Assembly (NCBI GenBank): GCA_025924435.1
Contig: JAICIL010000015.1
Location: 1-27,793, forward strand
Origin: Chloroflexia bacterium
GTDB lineage: Bacteria; Chloroflexota; Chloroflexia; Thermomicrobiales; JALYUS01
DNA length: 27,793 nt
Direction of reading: 5' to 3'
The notes under the pieces were generated by a model. The model ran no database searches, was not told the DNA's origin, and was given only the letters and a program-made list of their open reading frames with translations. Below are positions 15,956 through 23,663 of the stretch, piece after piece. Position 1 is the stretch's first letter; every line of letters begins with the position of its first letter. Both the position numbers and the translations under genes were made by a program.

Positions 15956-17036
15956 TGTGTTCATCCTGTCCGGCGTCGCGCGCCCCCGAGACGAGGCGCA
16001 CAAAAACATCATCGAAGGTCAGGACGTGCGGCTCCATCGAGACGCAACCGCCCTCTTCCCGGTCGCAGTACTCAGTCAGGGCGGGCAGGTCGGTCGAGAC
16101 ATTGTCCACCGTGACGCGCACTTCGTCCGGGCGGTCGAGCGGTTCGACATCGTGCACGAAGGGGAGCGACTGGAGCCGCCGAACGATGTCCGGGCGCGGC
16201 TGGTTGAAGCGGATGTCCAGCATCTCGCCGCCGGTCGCGGCGCGGCGCAAGTCCGACGGCGTGCCGGAAGCGATGATCGCGCCTTCGTGGATGAGCAGCA
16301 CCTGGTCGCAGTATTCGGCCTCCGCGACGTACTGCGTCGTGATCACCATCGTCTTGCCATCTTCCCGCGCGCTCTTCAGGCCGTCCCAAATCGTCGTGCG
16401 CAGGATCGGGTCAATCCCGGCGGTCGGCTCGTCGAGCACGAGGAAATCCGGGTCGTGCATCAGCGTGGCGGCGAGCGAGAGCCGCCGCCGCATGCCGCCG
16501 GAGAGGTCCTCGGCACGGCGCTCGCGCGCATCCACGAGATCAACGAAGGGCAGCAGTTGCGCGATCCGCCGCCCGGTCTCCCACCACGGCACGCCGTAGA
16601 GCGACGCCGCGAAGCGGAGATTCTCCTCGGTCGTCAGCGCCGGGTAGAGGACGAAATCCTGCGGCATGTAGCCGATCCGCTCGCGGTCGCCGCGCCGCAG
16701 TTTCCACGGATCGCGCCCGAAGAGGCGGACGGCGCCGCTGCTCGGCTTGTACATGCCGAGCATCATGCGGATCGTCGTCGTCTTGCCGCTGCCGCTCGGG
16801 CCGATGATGCCGAGGATTTCCCCCCACGGCACCCGGAAGGTGATGCCGTGCAGCACTTCCTCTTTGCCGAACTTCTTGGTGACATCCTCGAAGGTGACCG
16901 CCTGTTCGCCGCCGCGCGGGCGTCTCGCCATCCGCCGCGCGGACGACGAGCCGCGCGACGGATCATCCGCGCCGTCGGGCGCGACAACCGGCGCGATGGG
17001 CGCGCTCGGCTCTTGGATTGTGGTGCGCTCCGCCAT
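15912..17036 (-). CDS. ABC transporter ATPase, DrrA-type exporter
   Basis: This 374-residue nucleotide-binding subunit begins with about 45 low-complexity Ala/Pro/Arg residues. A complete ABC domain follows with Walker A GPSGSGKT, Q-loop YMPQDF, signature LSGGMRRRLSLA and Walker B FLVLDEPTAGIDP. The H-loop position reads TTQY instead of TTHx, a substitution I recall from the DrrA drug-exporter branch. A C-terminal regulatory region (about 270-360) follows. It powers the ABC-2 permease encoded next. ATG 17036 is taken as start because it begins a typical N-terminus and has a G-rich ribosome-binding site; GTG 17057 in frame is an alternative. A TTGACT hexamer lies upstream, but its -10 partner is unclear. 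Confidence 0.92.
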   Translation of the reverse strand: MAERTTIQEPSAPIAPVVAPDGADDPSRGSSSARRMARRPRGGEQAVTFEDVTKKFGKEEVLHGITFRVPWGEILGIIGPSGSGKTTTIRMMLGMYKPSSGAVRLFGRDPWKLRRGDRERIGYMPQDFVLYPALTTEENLRFAASLYGVPWWETGRRIAQLLPFVDLVDARERRAEDLSGGMRRRLSLAATLMHDPDFLVLDEPTAGIDPILRTTIWDGLKSAREDGKTMVITTQYVAEAEYCDQVLLIHEGAIIASGTPSDLRRAATGGEMLDIRFNQPRPDIVRRLQSLPFVHDVEPLDRPDEVRVTVDNVSTDLPALTEYCDREEGGCVSMEPHVLTFDDVFVRLVSGARDAGQDEHNGNPRDPTSPPVAA

Positions 17037-17125
17037 CAGTTGAACCCCCGCATACACCGATGGTACCTGGCGGGAGTCAAAGCACGAATGATGCCACGAT
17101 GGAAAAGTAACCGAGCGCGCGGGCG

Positions 17126-18505
17126 CTAGCCGGTCGCGGCGATGCGGTAGACCTTGCCCCCGTCGTCGTCGGTCACGTAGAGCGCGCCGTCACTCCCAAT
17201 CGTCACGCCGACCGGACGGCCCCAGACCTGCCCCGGATTGTTCGCGCTCCCCGGCAGCCAGCCCCATGCGAAATCTTCCGGCTGGCCCGCCTGCCCGTTC
17301 ACGAAGGGCACGCGCACGACCTTGTACCCCGTCTTCACCGAGCGATTCCACGAGCCGTGATAGGCGATGTAGATGCTGTCCTTGTATGGCTGCGGCGCGT
17401 TGAATTGATCGCCGAACGTCAGGCCGAGCGCGGCGGAGTGCGCGGGCAGGGCGACCTCCGCCGGGACGGCATTCGTGCATCTGGACGGGTCGCCGTATTC
17501 CGGGTTCGGCGTCGTGCCGTTGTAGCAATACGGGTAGCCGTTGAAACTGCCGTCCCGCACGATGCGCAGTTCGTCCGGCGGGATATTGTCGCCGATGCTG
17601 TCGCGCCCGTTAACCGTCGCCCACATCGTGTCCGTGCCGGGCTGCCAGGTGAAGCCGACGGCATTGCGGAGGCCTGTGGCGAAGAGCCGCCCGTTTTTGC
17701 CGTCGGGATCGTAGACGCTGATCGCGGCGCGGCGGTTGTCCTGCTGCACGCAGACGTTGCAATTGGAGCCGATCGCCAGATACAACTTGCCGTCCGGCCC
17801 GAAGGCGATCGTGCGCGTCCAGTGGTCGGTGGGCGGCGGCAGATTGGGGATGACGATTTCCTTGTTGCCCTGCGGCTGCATCGCGCCGTTCGGCGCGGGG
17901 AAGCGGGAGACCTGGTTCGTCTCCCCGACGTAGACCCAATCCTGATAGAAGGCAATGCTCGACGGCTGCCGGAGATTGTTGGCGAAGACAACCGTGCTGT
18001 CCGCCTTGCCGTCGTGGTTCGCGTCCGGCAGGATGAGGACGCGGCCGTTCGCATCCGCGACGAAGAGCATCCCGTCCGACGGGCGCACGGCCATGAAGCG
18101 GGCCTGACCGACATCCGACGCGTAGACACCAATATTAAACCCGGCCGGGAGCATCACCGTCCCGCCCGGCAACGCGTGCGTCTGCGGCGGCCCGGTCGGC
18201 GCGGTCGCCGGGGGCGGCGCGGAAGTCGGAGCCGCCGTCGCTTCGGCGGTGGCGGGCGGGTCGGTCGCGGGCGGCGCGGTGGCGGCCGCCGTGTCGGTCG
18301 GCGACGCCGCTGCCGGGGTATCCGTCGGCGTCGCGGTCGTGTCGGCCGTGTCGGTCGTTGTGCCGTTCGACGCTTGCGTGCGCGCGGTCAGGGTCGCGGT
18401 CGCGGGGGGAACCGGGGTGGCGGTCGCCTTACCCCCGCCGCACGCCGCGAGCAAGGCGATGCAACAGCCGATAAGAAGGAGCGGGGCGGTTCGGGATCGC
18501 GGCAT
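17126..18505 (-). CDS. Sorbosone/glucose dehydrogenase-like beta-propeller lipoprotein
   Basis: This 459-residue lipoprotein has the lipobox LAAC with Cys22 and a remarkably long Thr/Pro/Ala spacer (about 27-105). A six-bladed propeller of the PQQ-dependent sugar dehydrogenase / L-sorbosone dehydrogenase family occupies 112-459. Blade motifs include FMAVRPSDGMLFVADANGRV, RTIAFGPDGKLYLAIGSNCN and GVTIGSDGALYVTDDDGGK. Family members oxidise aldoses or related sugars with PQQ, but many homologues lack proof of activity, so catalysis is uncertain here. Four Cys residues (CNVC, and two near PYCYN and SRC) could form disulfides. ATG 18505 is preceded by GGAGG (18512-18516). It is separated from the ABC ATPase gene by 89 bases and need not share its transcript. 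Confidence 0.87.
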   Translation of the reverse strand: MPRSRTAPLLLIGCCIALLAACGGGKATATPVPPATATLTARTQASNGTTTDTADTTATPTDTPAAASPTDTAAATAPPATDPPATAEATAAPTSAPPPATAPTGPPQTHALPGGTVMLPAGFNIGVYASDVGQARFMAVRPSDGMLFVADANGRVLILPDANHDGKADSTVVFANNLRQPSSIAFYQDWVYVGETNQVSRFPAPNGAMQPQGNKEIVIPNLPPPTDHWTRTIAFGPDGKLYLAIGSNCNVCVQQDNRRAAISVYDPDGKNGRLFATGLRNAVGFTWQPGTDTMWATVNGRDSIGDNIPPDELRIVRDGSFNGYPYCYNGTTPNPEYGDPSRCTNAVPAEVALPAHSAALGLTFGDQFNAPQPYKDSIYIAYHGSWNRSVKTGYKVVRVPFVNGQAGQPEDFAWGWLPGSANNPGQVWGRPVGVTIGSDGALYVTDDDGGKVYRIAATG

Positions 18506-18590
18506 GGGGAACCTCCGACGCAGTGCGACTGCACCCGGGGAGATCATACTGCATGTCGGGTGCCATCGGGCGACGGCGGCGCGCCGGTGA

Positions 18591-18809
18591 TCAGACGGAG
18601 AACGCGCCGTGGATGACGACCGCGATGCCGAGCATGAAGAAGCCGACCGTGATGGCGACGGCGATGTTGCCGTCCTCGAAGATTTTCTTCTGCAAGTCGG
18701 TCGGCGTCAGCGCGTCGAAGATGCGATAGCCGACGAGCAGGAGCGCCATGCCCGCGAAGGCGTAGATGATCGCGGAAACGAAGACGCGCAATTCGTGCCC
18801 ATAATCCAC
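18591..18809 (-). CDS. Small DUF350-family membrane protein
   Basis: This 72-residue protein has two hydrophobic helices (about 9-28 and 48-70) flanking a short polar loop, FDALTPTDLQKKIFEDGN. This resembles the DUF350 (UPF0719) unit, which normally occurs as tandem two-helix repeats; here there is a single unit. Its function is unknown. GTG 18809 is chosen because GGAGGGG (18815-18821) lies five bases upstream. The open frame reaches back to 18905, but those extra residues include the promoter. It is divergent from the DinB-like gene and 85 bases before the sorbosone-dehydrogenase-like gene on the same strand. Confidence 0.8.
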   Translation of the reverse strand: MDYGHELRVFVSAIIYAFAGMALLLVGYRIFDALTPTDLQKKIFEDGNIAVAITVGFFMLGIAVVIHGAFSV

Positions 18810-18879
18810 GGATACCCCTCCACTCTCTCCCTCGCGAACCAACGTGTCGTTCGTGTGCATCGCTCCAATTACCGGGCAG

Positions 18880-18888
18880 AGCATAGCA
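18880..18888 (-). promoter_or_regulatory. Extended -10 promoter candidate for the DUF350 gene
   Basis: On the minus strand the sequence reads TGCTATGCT, that is TG, one base, then TATGCT. It lies about 70 bases upstream of the DUF350 start. No convincing -35 hexamer was found, which is acceptable for extended -10 promoters. The motif matches two others in this window. Confidence 0.4.
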
Positions 18889-18933
18889 TACTGTGGCGTC
18901 GGCATTGCACTTCGTGTGGGTAGTTGCGCGCGT

Positions 18934-18942
18934 TGCTATACT
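18934..18942 (+). promoter_or_regulatory. Extended -10 promoter candidate for the DinB-like gene
   Basis: TGCTATACT (TG, one base, TATACT) lies about 82 bases upstream of the DinB-like start. It shares the ten-base context TTGCTATACT with the site at 22154-22163. No strong -35 hexamer is seen at the expected distance. Confidence 0.45.
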
Positions 18943-19023
18943 GGTTGTATCGCAGTTCCCTATGTAGCCGCCCGGTCATCCGGGCCGGTTTGCCATTTGT
19001 TCGGTGCGATGCGGGAGGTGGAC

Positions 19024-19515
19024 ATGGCAACGACAGCGGAAACGAATCGGCGGGTGCGGCGGTTACGCGCGGATGGGGAAGCGAAGGCGGAGGAGACCGC
19101 GCGCTATCTCGAGGGGCTGACCGACGAGCAAGCGAGGGTGATGACGGAGATCGGCTGGACGGTCGCCGCCACCGCCGCGCATCTCGCGTCCGTCGCCGGA
19201 CTCGGCGCGACGCAACTGAAGCAACTGAAGCGGGGCAAGGCGCCGACCGTCCCGAACGCGGTAGTCAACGCGATCAACTTCGTCACCAGCCGGATGAGTC
19301 GCGGGAAGCCGATCGCCGGCTCGGCGGCGAAACTGCGCGCCAACACGCAGACCAATCTCGCGCTGCTGGACGACTGGACGGACGCCGAACTGGGGACGGC
19401 GTACAAGAAGCCATACTACGGCGCGACCACCTACGAAGAGGGGCTGCGATACACCCTTGTCGGCCACCTCGACGAGCACATGGGGCAGGTACGGCGCGCG
19501 CTATCGGACAGTTGA
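19024..19515 (+). CDS. DinB-superfamily protein (putative metal-dependent)
   Basis: This 163-residue, largely helical protein looks like a DinB four-helix bundle. A basic N-terminus is followed by EIGWTVAATAAHLASVAG, with H53 at the usual first metal-ligand position. A C-terminal helix HLDEHMGQVRRAL has H148 and H152, the usual second and third ligands. Members include thiol-dependent transferases that use bacillithiol or mycothiol and many uncharacterised proteins; the substrate is unknown. ATG 19024 is preceded by GGGAGGTG (19013-19020). The gene converges on the M20 peptidase homologue and is divergent from the DUF350 gene. Confidence 0.72.
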   Translation: MATTAETNRRVRRLRADGEAKAEETARYLEGLTDEQARVMTEIGWTVAATAAHLASVAGLGATQLKQLKRGKAPTVPNAVVNAINFVTSRMSRGKPIAGSAAKLRANTQTNLALLDDWTDAELGTAYKKPYYGATTYEEGLRYTLVGHLDEHMGQVRRALSDS

Positions 19516-19517
19516 GA

Positions 19518-19554
19518 CGCCCCTGCGGGGCGGATCTTCGCCGCGATTGCGGCG
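19518..19554. terminator. Two short hairpins between convergent genes
   Basis: CGCCCC (19518-19523) pairs with GGGGCG (19527-19532). CGCCGC (19539-19544) pairs with GCGGCG (19549-19554). They follow the DinB-like stop codon by two bases and lie before the end of the oppositely directed M20 gene. No T-tract follows, so the bidirectional-terminator role is inferred from position. A GGCTTTCC core (minus strand, 19558-19565) follows. Confidence 0.4.
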
Positions 19555-19602
19555 GGCGGGAAAGCCCACGCGTGACCCCGCGCCCCCGCGATGAGGCGCA
19601 CT

Positions 19603-21027
19603 TCATCCCCGGCCCGCGAGTGTCTCCGCAAGGTTGAGGAAGTAGGCGGCGATCCACTGCTGGGCCTCTTTCATGCCTTGCACGGTCGCGTACTCGTTCG
19701 GGCTGTGGACGCGCCCGCCGTGGCCGAGGCCGCCCATCGCGACGGGGATATCGAGCCATTCCTTGTCGGTGAAGAGATAGAAGGGCGCGGAACCGGCGAG
19801 ATGCGGCCAGATTTCCGGCTCGTGGCCGAACTGGTGGTAGGTCTCGATCATCGCCCGCACCGGCGGGTCGTCAATCCGCGTCTTCGCCCATTTATACGCA
19901 TCGAGGATTTCCACCTCGATGTCCGCGAAGCCGTGCCGGTCGAGGTGCGCGCGGATGCGCTCATACGTCGTCCGCGGCTCCATGTTGCGGACCATGCGGA
20001 CATCCACCTTCGCCGTGGCGACGTGCGGGATGATCGTCTTCGTCCCTTCCTGCCAGTGGCCGCCGACGATGCCGTCAATGTTGAGCGTCGGCTGGTAGAG
20101 GTACTTGCGCAGGAGCGGCACGCCATCGAGGTCGTATTTGAAGCGGCGCACCTCGTCGCCGCGCAGCCGCTCGTCGGGGTCGAGCGTCGGCGCGAGGGCG
20201 GCGAGCAATGCCTCATCGTGGGCATCCGCCGGTTCGACCTCGTCGTAGAAGCCGTCCACGAGGATATGCTTCTGATCGGTCGTCACCATCGAGGCGAGGG
20301 CGTGCGCGAGCCGCCACGCCGGGTTGCCGTACCAGACGGCGTTCGAGCCGTGCACGGCGCGGACCGTCGGGCCGCCCCAATCGCCGCCGCGCGCCGTGAA
20401 CTCCATGAAGAGGATGCCCTTGACGCCGAGATAGGAGAGCACCTTGCCGTTCATATCCTGCGACAAAAAAGCGAAGAAGGCGGCGTCGGCCCGGAGGCGG
20501 TCGCGGTTCTCGCGGACGAAGTCGGGCAGGTGCTGCGACCCCATCTCCTCCTCGCCCTCGACCATGAAGATGACGTTCATCGGCAGCGTGCCAGTGACAT
20601 TCTTCAGCGCTTCGAGGGCGAGCAGCGTGTTGACGAGCGGCCCCTTCTGGTTCATCACGCCGCGATTGATGAGGCAGGGGCCGAGTTCCGGCGCGAAGGG
20701 CGGCGTCACGATCTCGCCGCCGAAGGGGTCGCCGACCACCCACGTCTCGCCGAGCACCGGCTGCACGTCGTACATGCCGTAGAGCAGGATGGTGTGCGGC
20801 GCGCCGACATCAATCCGGCCATAGACGACGGGCCAGCCTTCGGTCGGCACGATCTCGCCCGTGCCGCCGAGCCGCTCGATCCAGCGGACGAGCATCGTCG
20901 CGCACTCGGCCATCCCCGTGCCGTCCGCCGAGATGGACGGCTGGCGCACAAAGGCGCGCACCTCCTCCAAATGGCGATCCCACTGCTCCTCGATGTATGC
21001 CCGCACGCGGCTCGACTCCGCCGTCAC
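19603..21027 (-). CDS. M20-family metallopeptidase homologue with altered metal site
   Basis: This 474-residue protein has the M20 dipeptidase layout: a catalytic domain (1-200 and about 390-474) with an inserted dimerisation domain. Several key residues are present: D87 in YDVQP, the acidic pair E160/E161 in EGEEEMGS, and H441 in VHSPNE. Others are replaced. M85 stands where the first metal His of GHYDVQP is expected. N126 in VMNQKGP replaces the bridging Asp. Near F187 a hydrophobic residue occupies the usual fourth ligand. By analogy with carboxypeptidase G2, the second zinc site (His, bridging Asp, Glu/Asp) looks lost. GTG 21027 is chosen because GGGAG lies about seven bases upstream. Peptide or amino-acid-amide hydrolysis would be expected of a normal member; activity here is uncertain. 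Confidence 0.88.
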   Translation of the reverse strand: MTAESSRVRAYIEEQWDRHLEEVRAFVRQPSISADGTGMAECATMLVRWIERLGGTGEIVPTEGWPVVYGRIDVGAPHTILLYGMYDVQPVLGETWVVGDPFGGEIVTPPFAPELGPCLINRGVMNQKGPLVNTLLALEALKNVTGTLPMNVIFMVEGEEEMGSQHLPDFVRENRDRLRADAAFFAFLSQDMNGKVLSYLGVKGILFMEFTARGGDWGGPTVRAVHGSNAVWYGNPAWRLAHALASMVTTDQKHILVDGFYDEVEPADAHDEALLAALAPTLDPDERLRGDEVRRFKYDLDGVPLLRKYLYQPTLNIDGIVGGHWQEGTKTIIPHVATAKVDVRMVRNMEPRTTYERIRAHLDRHGFADIEVEILDAYKWAKTRIDDPPVRAMIETYHQFGHEPEIWPHLAGSAPFYLFTDKEWLDIPVAMGGLGHGGRVHSPNEYATVQGMKEAQQWIAAYFLNLAETLAGRG

Positions 21028-21085
21028 ATCGCTTCTCCCTTCCTCGGAGACACGCTTGTCCGGTGAGGAAAGTCTAGCACAGGGC

Positions 21086-21163
21086 GGGGAACCTCACCCC
21101 CCGGCCCCCTCTCGTACGGAGCCTTTGCTCTGGCAAAGGAGAGGGGCCGGGGGTGAGGTTCCC
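21086..21163. repeat. GC-rich palindrome between LLM oxidoreductase and M20 genes
   Basis: The arm 21087-21113 is complementary to 21139-21163 apart from two bulged bases. Inside it, CCTTTG (21122-21127) pairs with CAAAGG (21134-21139) around CTCTGG. The arms begin GGGGAACCTC, a GC-rich style similar to the element at 14172-14233. The element ends two bases from the oxidoreductase stop codon on its transcribed strand, so it may mark that transcript's end. It is also close to the M20 start region. Confidence 0.8.
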
Positions 21164-21164
21164 A

Positions 21165-22028
21165 TCATACCCGCCCGATCAGCGTTTCGCCGACAGAGCC
21201 GACGAAGCGTTCCAATGCATGCGGATCAGAATCGGTGGGGAGGCGGAGGATGAGGCGGTGGACGCCGAGGGCGGCGTACGCTTTCGCCTCGTCCGGCGTG
21301 ATCGGGCCGCGCGGCGTGACGCTGATTTCCAGCATGCCGAGCGCCGCAGGTCGGGAATACCGCGACGCGGCTTCGCGGAGGCCATCGAGCGCGCGGGCGG
21401 TCGCGCTCACACTCATGCCGAAGCCGTACCAGCCGCTGCCCTGCTCGACGGCGCGGCGATAGGCGCCCGGCGAGCGACCGCCGACGACAATCGGCGGCCC
21501 CGGTCGTTGCACGGGTTGCGGGTGCGCCTGCACGCCCGCGAACCGCACGAATGCTCCCCGATGGGCGGGCTGCTCCTCGCTCCAGATCGCGCGCATCGCG
21601 GCCAGATAGTCGTCCGTGCGCGCCCCGCGCGCCGCGAAGGGGATGCCGAGGGCGCGGAACTCCGGTTCGAGGTAGCCGACGCCGATCCCGAAGATGAACC
21701 GGCCCCGCGAGAGCACGTCGAGGCTCGCAATCTCCTTCGCCAGCACGAGCGGGTTACGCTGCGGCAGGATGACGATGCCCGTCCCGAGCCGCACGCGGTG
21801 CGTCTGCGCGGCGAGGAAGGTGAGGGCGATCACCGGGTCGAGGATACGGTCGCGCGGCTCCATCGGGGAGGGCGGCTCGCGCGGATCCGGCAGGACGACG
21901 TGCTCGCCCGCCCAGAGCGACTCGAAGCCGACACCCTCCGCCAACCGCGCGATGCGGATCGCGGTCTCCGGCTCGCTGCACGCGCCGAGGTTCACGTCGA
22001 ACAGGCCGAAGGTGAGGGTATCGGGCAT
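21165..22028 (-). CDS. LLM-class F420-dependent oxidoreductase (TIGR03619-like)
   Basis: This 287-residue luciferase-like TIM barrel shows the family segments EGVGFESLWAGEHVVLP, THRVRLGTGIVILPQRNPLVLAKEIASLD and FIFGIGVGYLEPEFRALGIPF with ARGARTDDYLAAMRAIW. These match the TIGR03619 branch, which uses deazaflavin F420 as hydride carrier for unknown substrates. ATG 22028 has a strong AAAGGAGA ribosome-binding site. It is the next leftward gene before the M20 homologue; a 137-base gap with a large palindrome argues that they are not one tight operon. F420 use is family-based: F420 biosynthesis genes are not in the window, and FMN cannot be excluded. Confidence 0.9.
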   Translation of the reverse strand: MPDTLTFGLFDVNLGACSEPETAIRIARLAEGVGFESLWAGEHVVLPDPREPPSPMEPRDRILDPVIALTFLAAQTHRVRLGTGIVILPQRNPLVLAKEIASLDVLSRGRFIFGIGVGYLEPEFRALGIPFAARGARTDDYLAAMRAIWSEEQPAHRGAFVRFAGVQAHPQPVQRPGPPIVVGGRSPGAYRRAVEQGSGWYGFGMSVSATARALDGLREAASRYSRPAALGMLEISVTPRGPITPDEAKAYAALGVHRLILRLPTDSDPHALERFVGSVGETLIGRV

Positions 22029-22154
22029 GGCCTATCTCCTTTCTGCCGCCATGCACTGCACACGGCGGAGCGCGCCCGCGATGCCCGTCATAACGGCCAC
22101 TGGATGGCGATATTCCGGTATTTCGTTGCTGTGAACGTACATCTTGCGTTCGCT

Positions 22155-22163
22155 TGCTATACT
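22155..22163 (+). promoter_or_regulatory. Extended -10 promoter candidate for the tandem secreted-protein genes
   Basis: TGCTATACT lies 52 bases upstream of the first gene of the pair. A second AT-rich stretch with TATATTC follows at about 22192-22198, so the true start point is uncertain. No -35 consensus is obvious. Confidence 0.4.
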
Positions 22164-22214
22164 GCGAGGGATCGTTTGGTAGCATGAGTATATTCTGTAT
22201 TTGACGAGGTTTCC

Positions 22215-23660
22215 ATGTGCGACCGAAGGCTCCTGCGGTGTGCCGCGGTACTGCTTTCTCTCATGGCGCTCGCGCTGTTCGTGCCACTGGCTTCGGCGCG
22301 GGCGGCGGAGCCGTTCGCCGACCCGGCGTTCCGCGCCCTCTGGGAGCGGACGGATGGCCCGGTCGCGGGGTCGGCGGTGCAGCGGACATTTCTCTGGGGC
22401 CCCGCGCCGATCAGCGGGGCCATCCAGGAGAAGTACGCCCAGAGTCCGGGCGGGACGCGGCTCGTCCAGTATTTCGACAAGAGCCGGATGGAGATCACGC
22501 AGCCGGGGAGCGCGCCGGGGTCGGCATTCCCCGTCACGAACGGTCTGCTCGTCATCGAGTTGATGACCGGGCGCACCCAGACCGGCGATGACCCGTCGCA
22601 GGTCGAAGTGCGCGACCCCGCGAACATCAATGCCGTCGGCGACGGCGACGACCCGAACGCGCCGACGTACCAGACGCTCGCGAAACTCCGCGATCTCCCT
22701 CCCCGCCCCATTGACGCACCGATCAAAGAACGCGTGGACCGCACCGGCGTCGTCGGTGCGGGCGGCGCGGACGGTGTCACGACCGCCGTGCTGGCGCCGG
22801 AGACGCGGCACGCCGTCGCCTCCGTCTTCTGGGCGTTCATGAACAGCGCGGGGCCGGTCGGCGACGGCATGGGCGGGACGGTGACGGGGCCACTCTTCGC
22901 CAACCCCTTCTACGCGACCGGCTTCCCCGTCACGGAGGCGTACTGGACGACGGTGAAGGTCGGGGGAGCGGCGCGGCAGGTGCTGATGCAGGCGTTCGAG
23001 CGGCGCGTCCTCACCTATGCACCCGGCAACCCCGCCGGTTTCGCGGTCGAGGCGGGCAATGTCGGCGCGCACTACTACCAGTGGCGCTATCAGCCGAAGC
23101 AACCCACCGCCGCGGACTCGACCGCCGCCACCGGCCCGATCCAGCCGGTCAATGTGCTGGCCGGGAAGTATAACCTCACCCCCGGCGATGTGCCGGATCG
23201 CTTCCCGCTCCAACTCGACGGCGAGGCGTCCAACGCGCTCATCGCCAAGAATGACCCGGACCCGAATTACGGCGCGTACCTGAAGCAGTGGCAGCGATTG
23301 ACGGGGTACCGGCGCGTCTTCGCGCGCGGCGAGGCCGGCAATCAACCCGCCGCGATCCAATCCATCGTCTCCGTCTTCCGCACGGCGGACGGCGCGCTGG
23401 CGGCGCTCAATTTCAGTCACGAGCGCGCCCGCACCCTCGCGAATGTCGCGGTGGTGGACGGCTTTTTCGGCGCGAGCTCCTATCTCCTGACCGACCGGTC
23501 GAACGAGGCGATGACGGTCTACTCGCTCGTCTGGCAGCAGGGGAATGTCCTCGCCAGCATAGACATCAATGCACCGCCGCACGGCGGCCCGACGCCCGCC
23601 GACGCCCAGGACCTCGCCGCCAGAGTGTCGCGCCGCCTCGCGGCCGACATCGCGGCCTGA
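22215..23660 (+). CDS. Secreted protein, QYFDK module plus unique C-terminal domain
   Basis: This 481-residue exported protein has a signal peptide (about 1-30, ARA-A cleavage). The N-terminal module of about 260 residues is shared with the next gene, marked by FADPAF, WxxTDxPVA, LWGP, PGGTRLVQYFDKSRME (QYFDKS at 85-90), LMTGRTQTGD and FERRVLTYAPGNP, ending with HYYQWRY at 286-292. A Pro/Ala/Thr linker follows. A second domain (about 310-475; LAGKYNLTPGDVPDRFPLQLDG) is absent from the neighbour. No catalytic motif or family function was recognised. I have a general recollection of this module as a Chloroflexota hypothetical-protein type. ATG 22215 has GAGGT upstream. The next gene starts three bases after its stop. 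Confidence 0.83.
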   Translation: MCDRRLLRCAAVLLSLMALALFVPLASARAAEPFADPAFRALWERTDGPVAGSAVQRTFLWGPAPISGAIQEKYAQSPGGTRLVQYFDKSRMEITQPGSAPGSAFPVTNGLLVIELMTGRTQTGDDPSQVEVRDPANINAVGDGDDPNAPTYQTLAKLRDLPPRPIDAPIKERVDRTGVVGAGGADGVTTAVLAPETRHAVASVFWAFMNSAGPVGDGMGGTVTGPLFANPFYATGFPVTEAYWTTVKVGGAARQVLMQAFERRVLTYAPGNPAGFAVEAGNVGAHYYQWRYQPKQPTAADSTAATGPIQPVNVLAGKYNLTPGDVPDRFPLQLDGEASNALIAKNDPDPNYGAYLKQWQRLTGYRRVFARGEAGNQPAAIQSIVSVFRTADGALAALNFSHERARTLANVAVVDGFFGASSYLLTDRSNEAMTVYSLVWQQGNVLASIDINAPPHGGPTPADAQDLAARVSRRLAADIAA

Positions 23661-23663
23661 CCG

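Noticed and set aside
16341..16352. Gln in place of the H-loop His in the ABC ATPase as a novel defect
   Set aside because: I recall the same TTQY motif from the DrrA-type exporter branch, so it is probably family-normal.
14600..17129. Long plus-strand frames (504 and 473 codons) opposite the ABC transporter genes
   Set aside because: Both are antisense to clear ABC permease and ATPase genes. They are rich in Arg, Glu and His, lack family motifs and have no ribosome-binding site.
18810..18905. Longer N-terminus for the DUF350 protein
   Set aside because: It would include the promoter motif and lacks a ribosome-binding site, whereas GTG 18809 has a near-ideal one.
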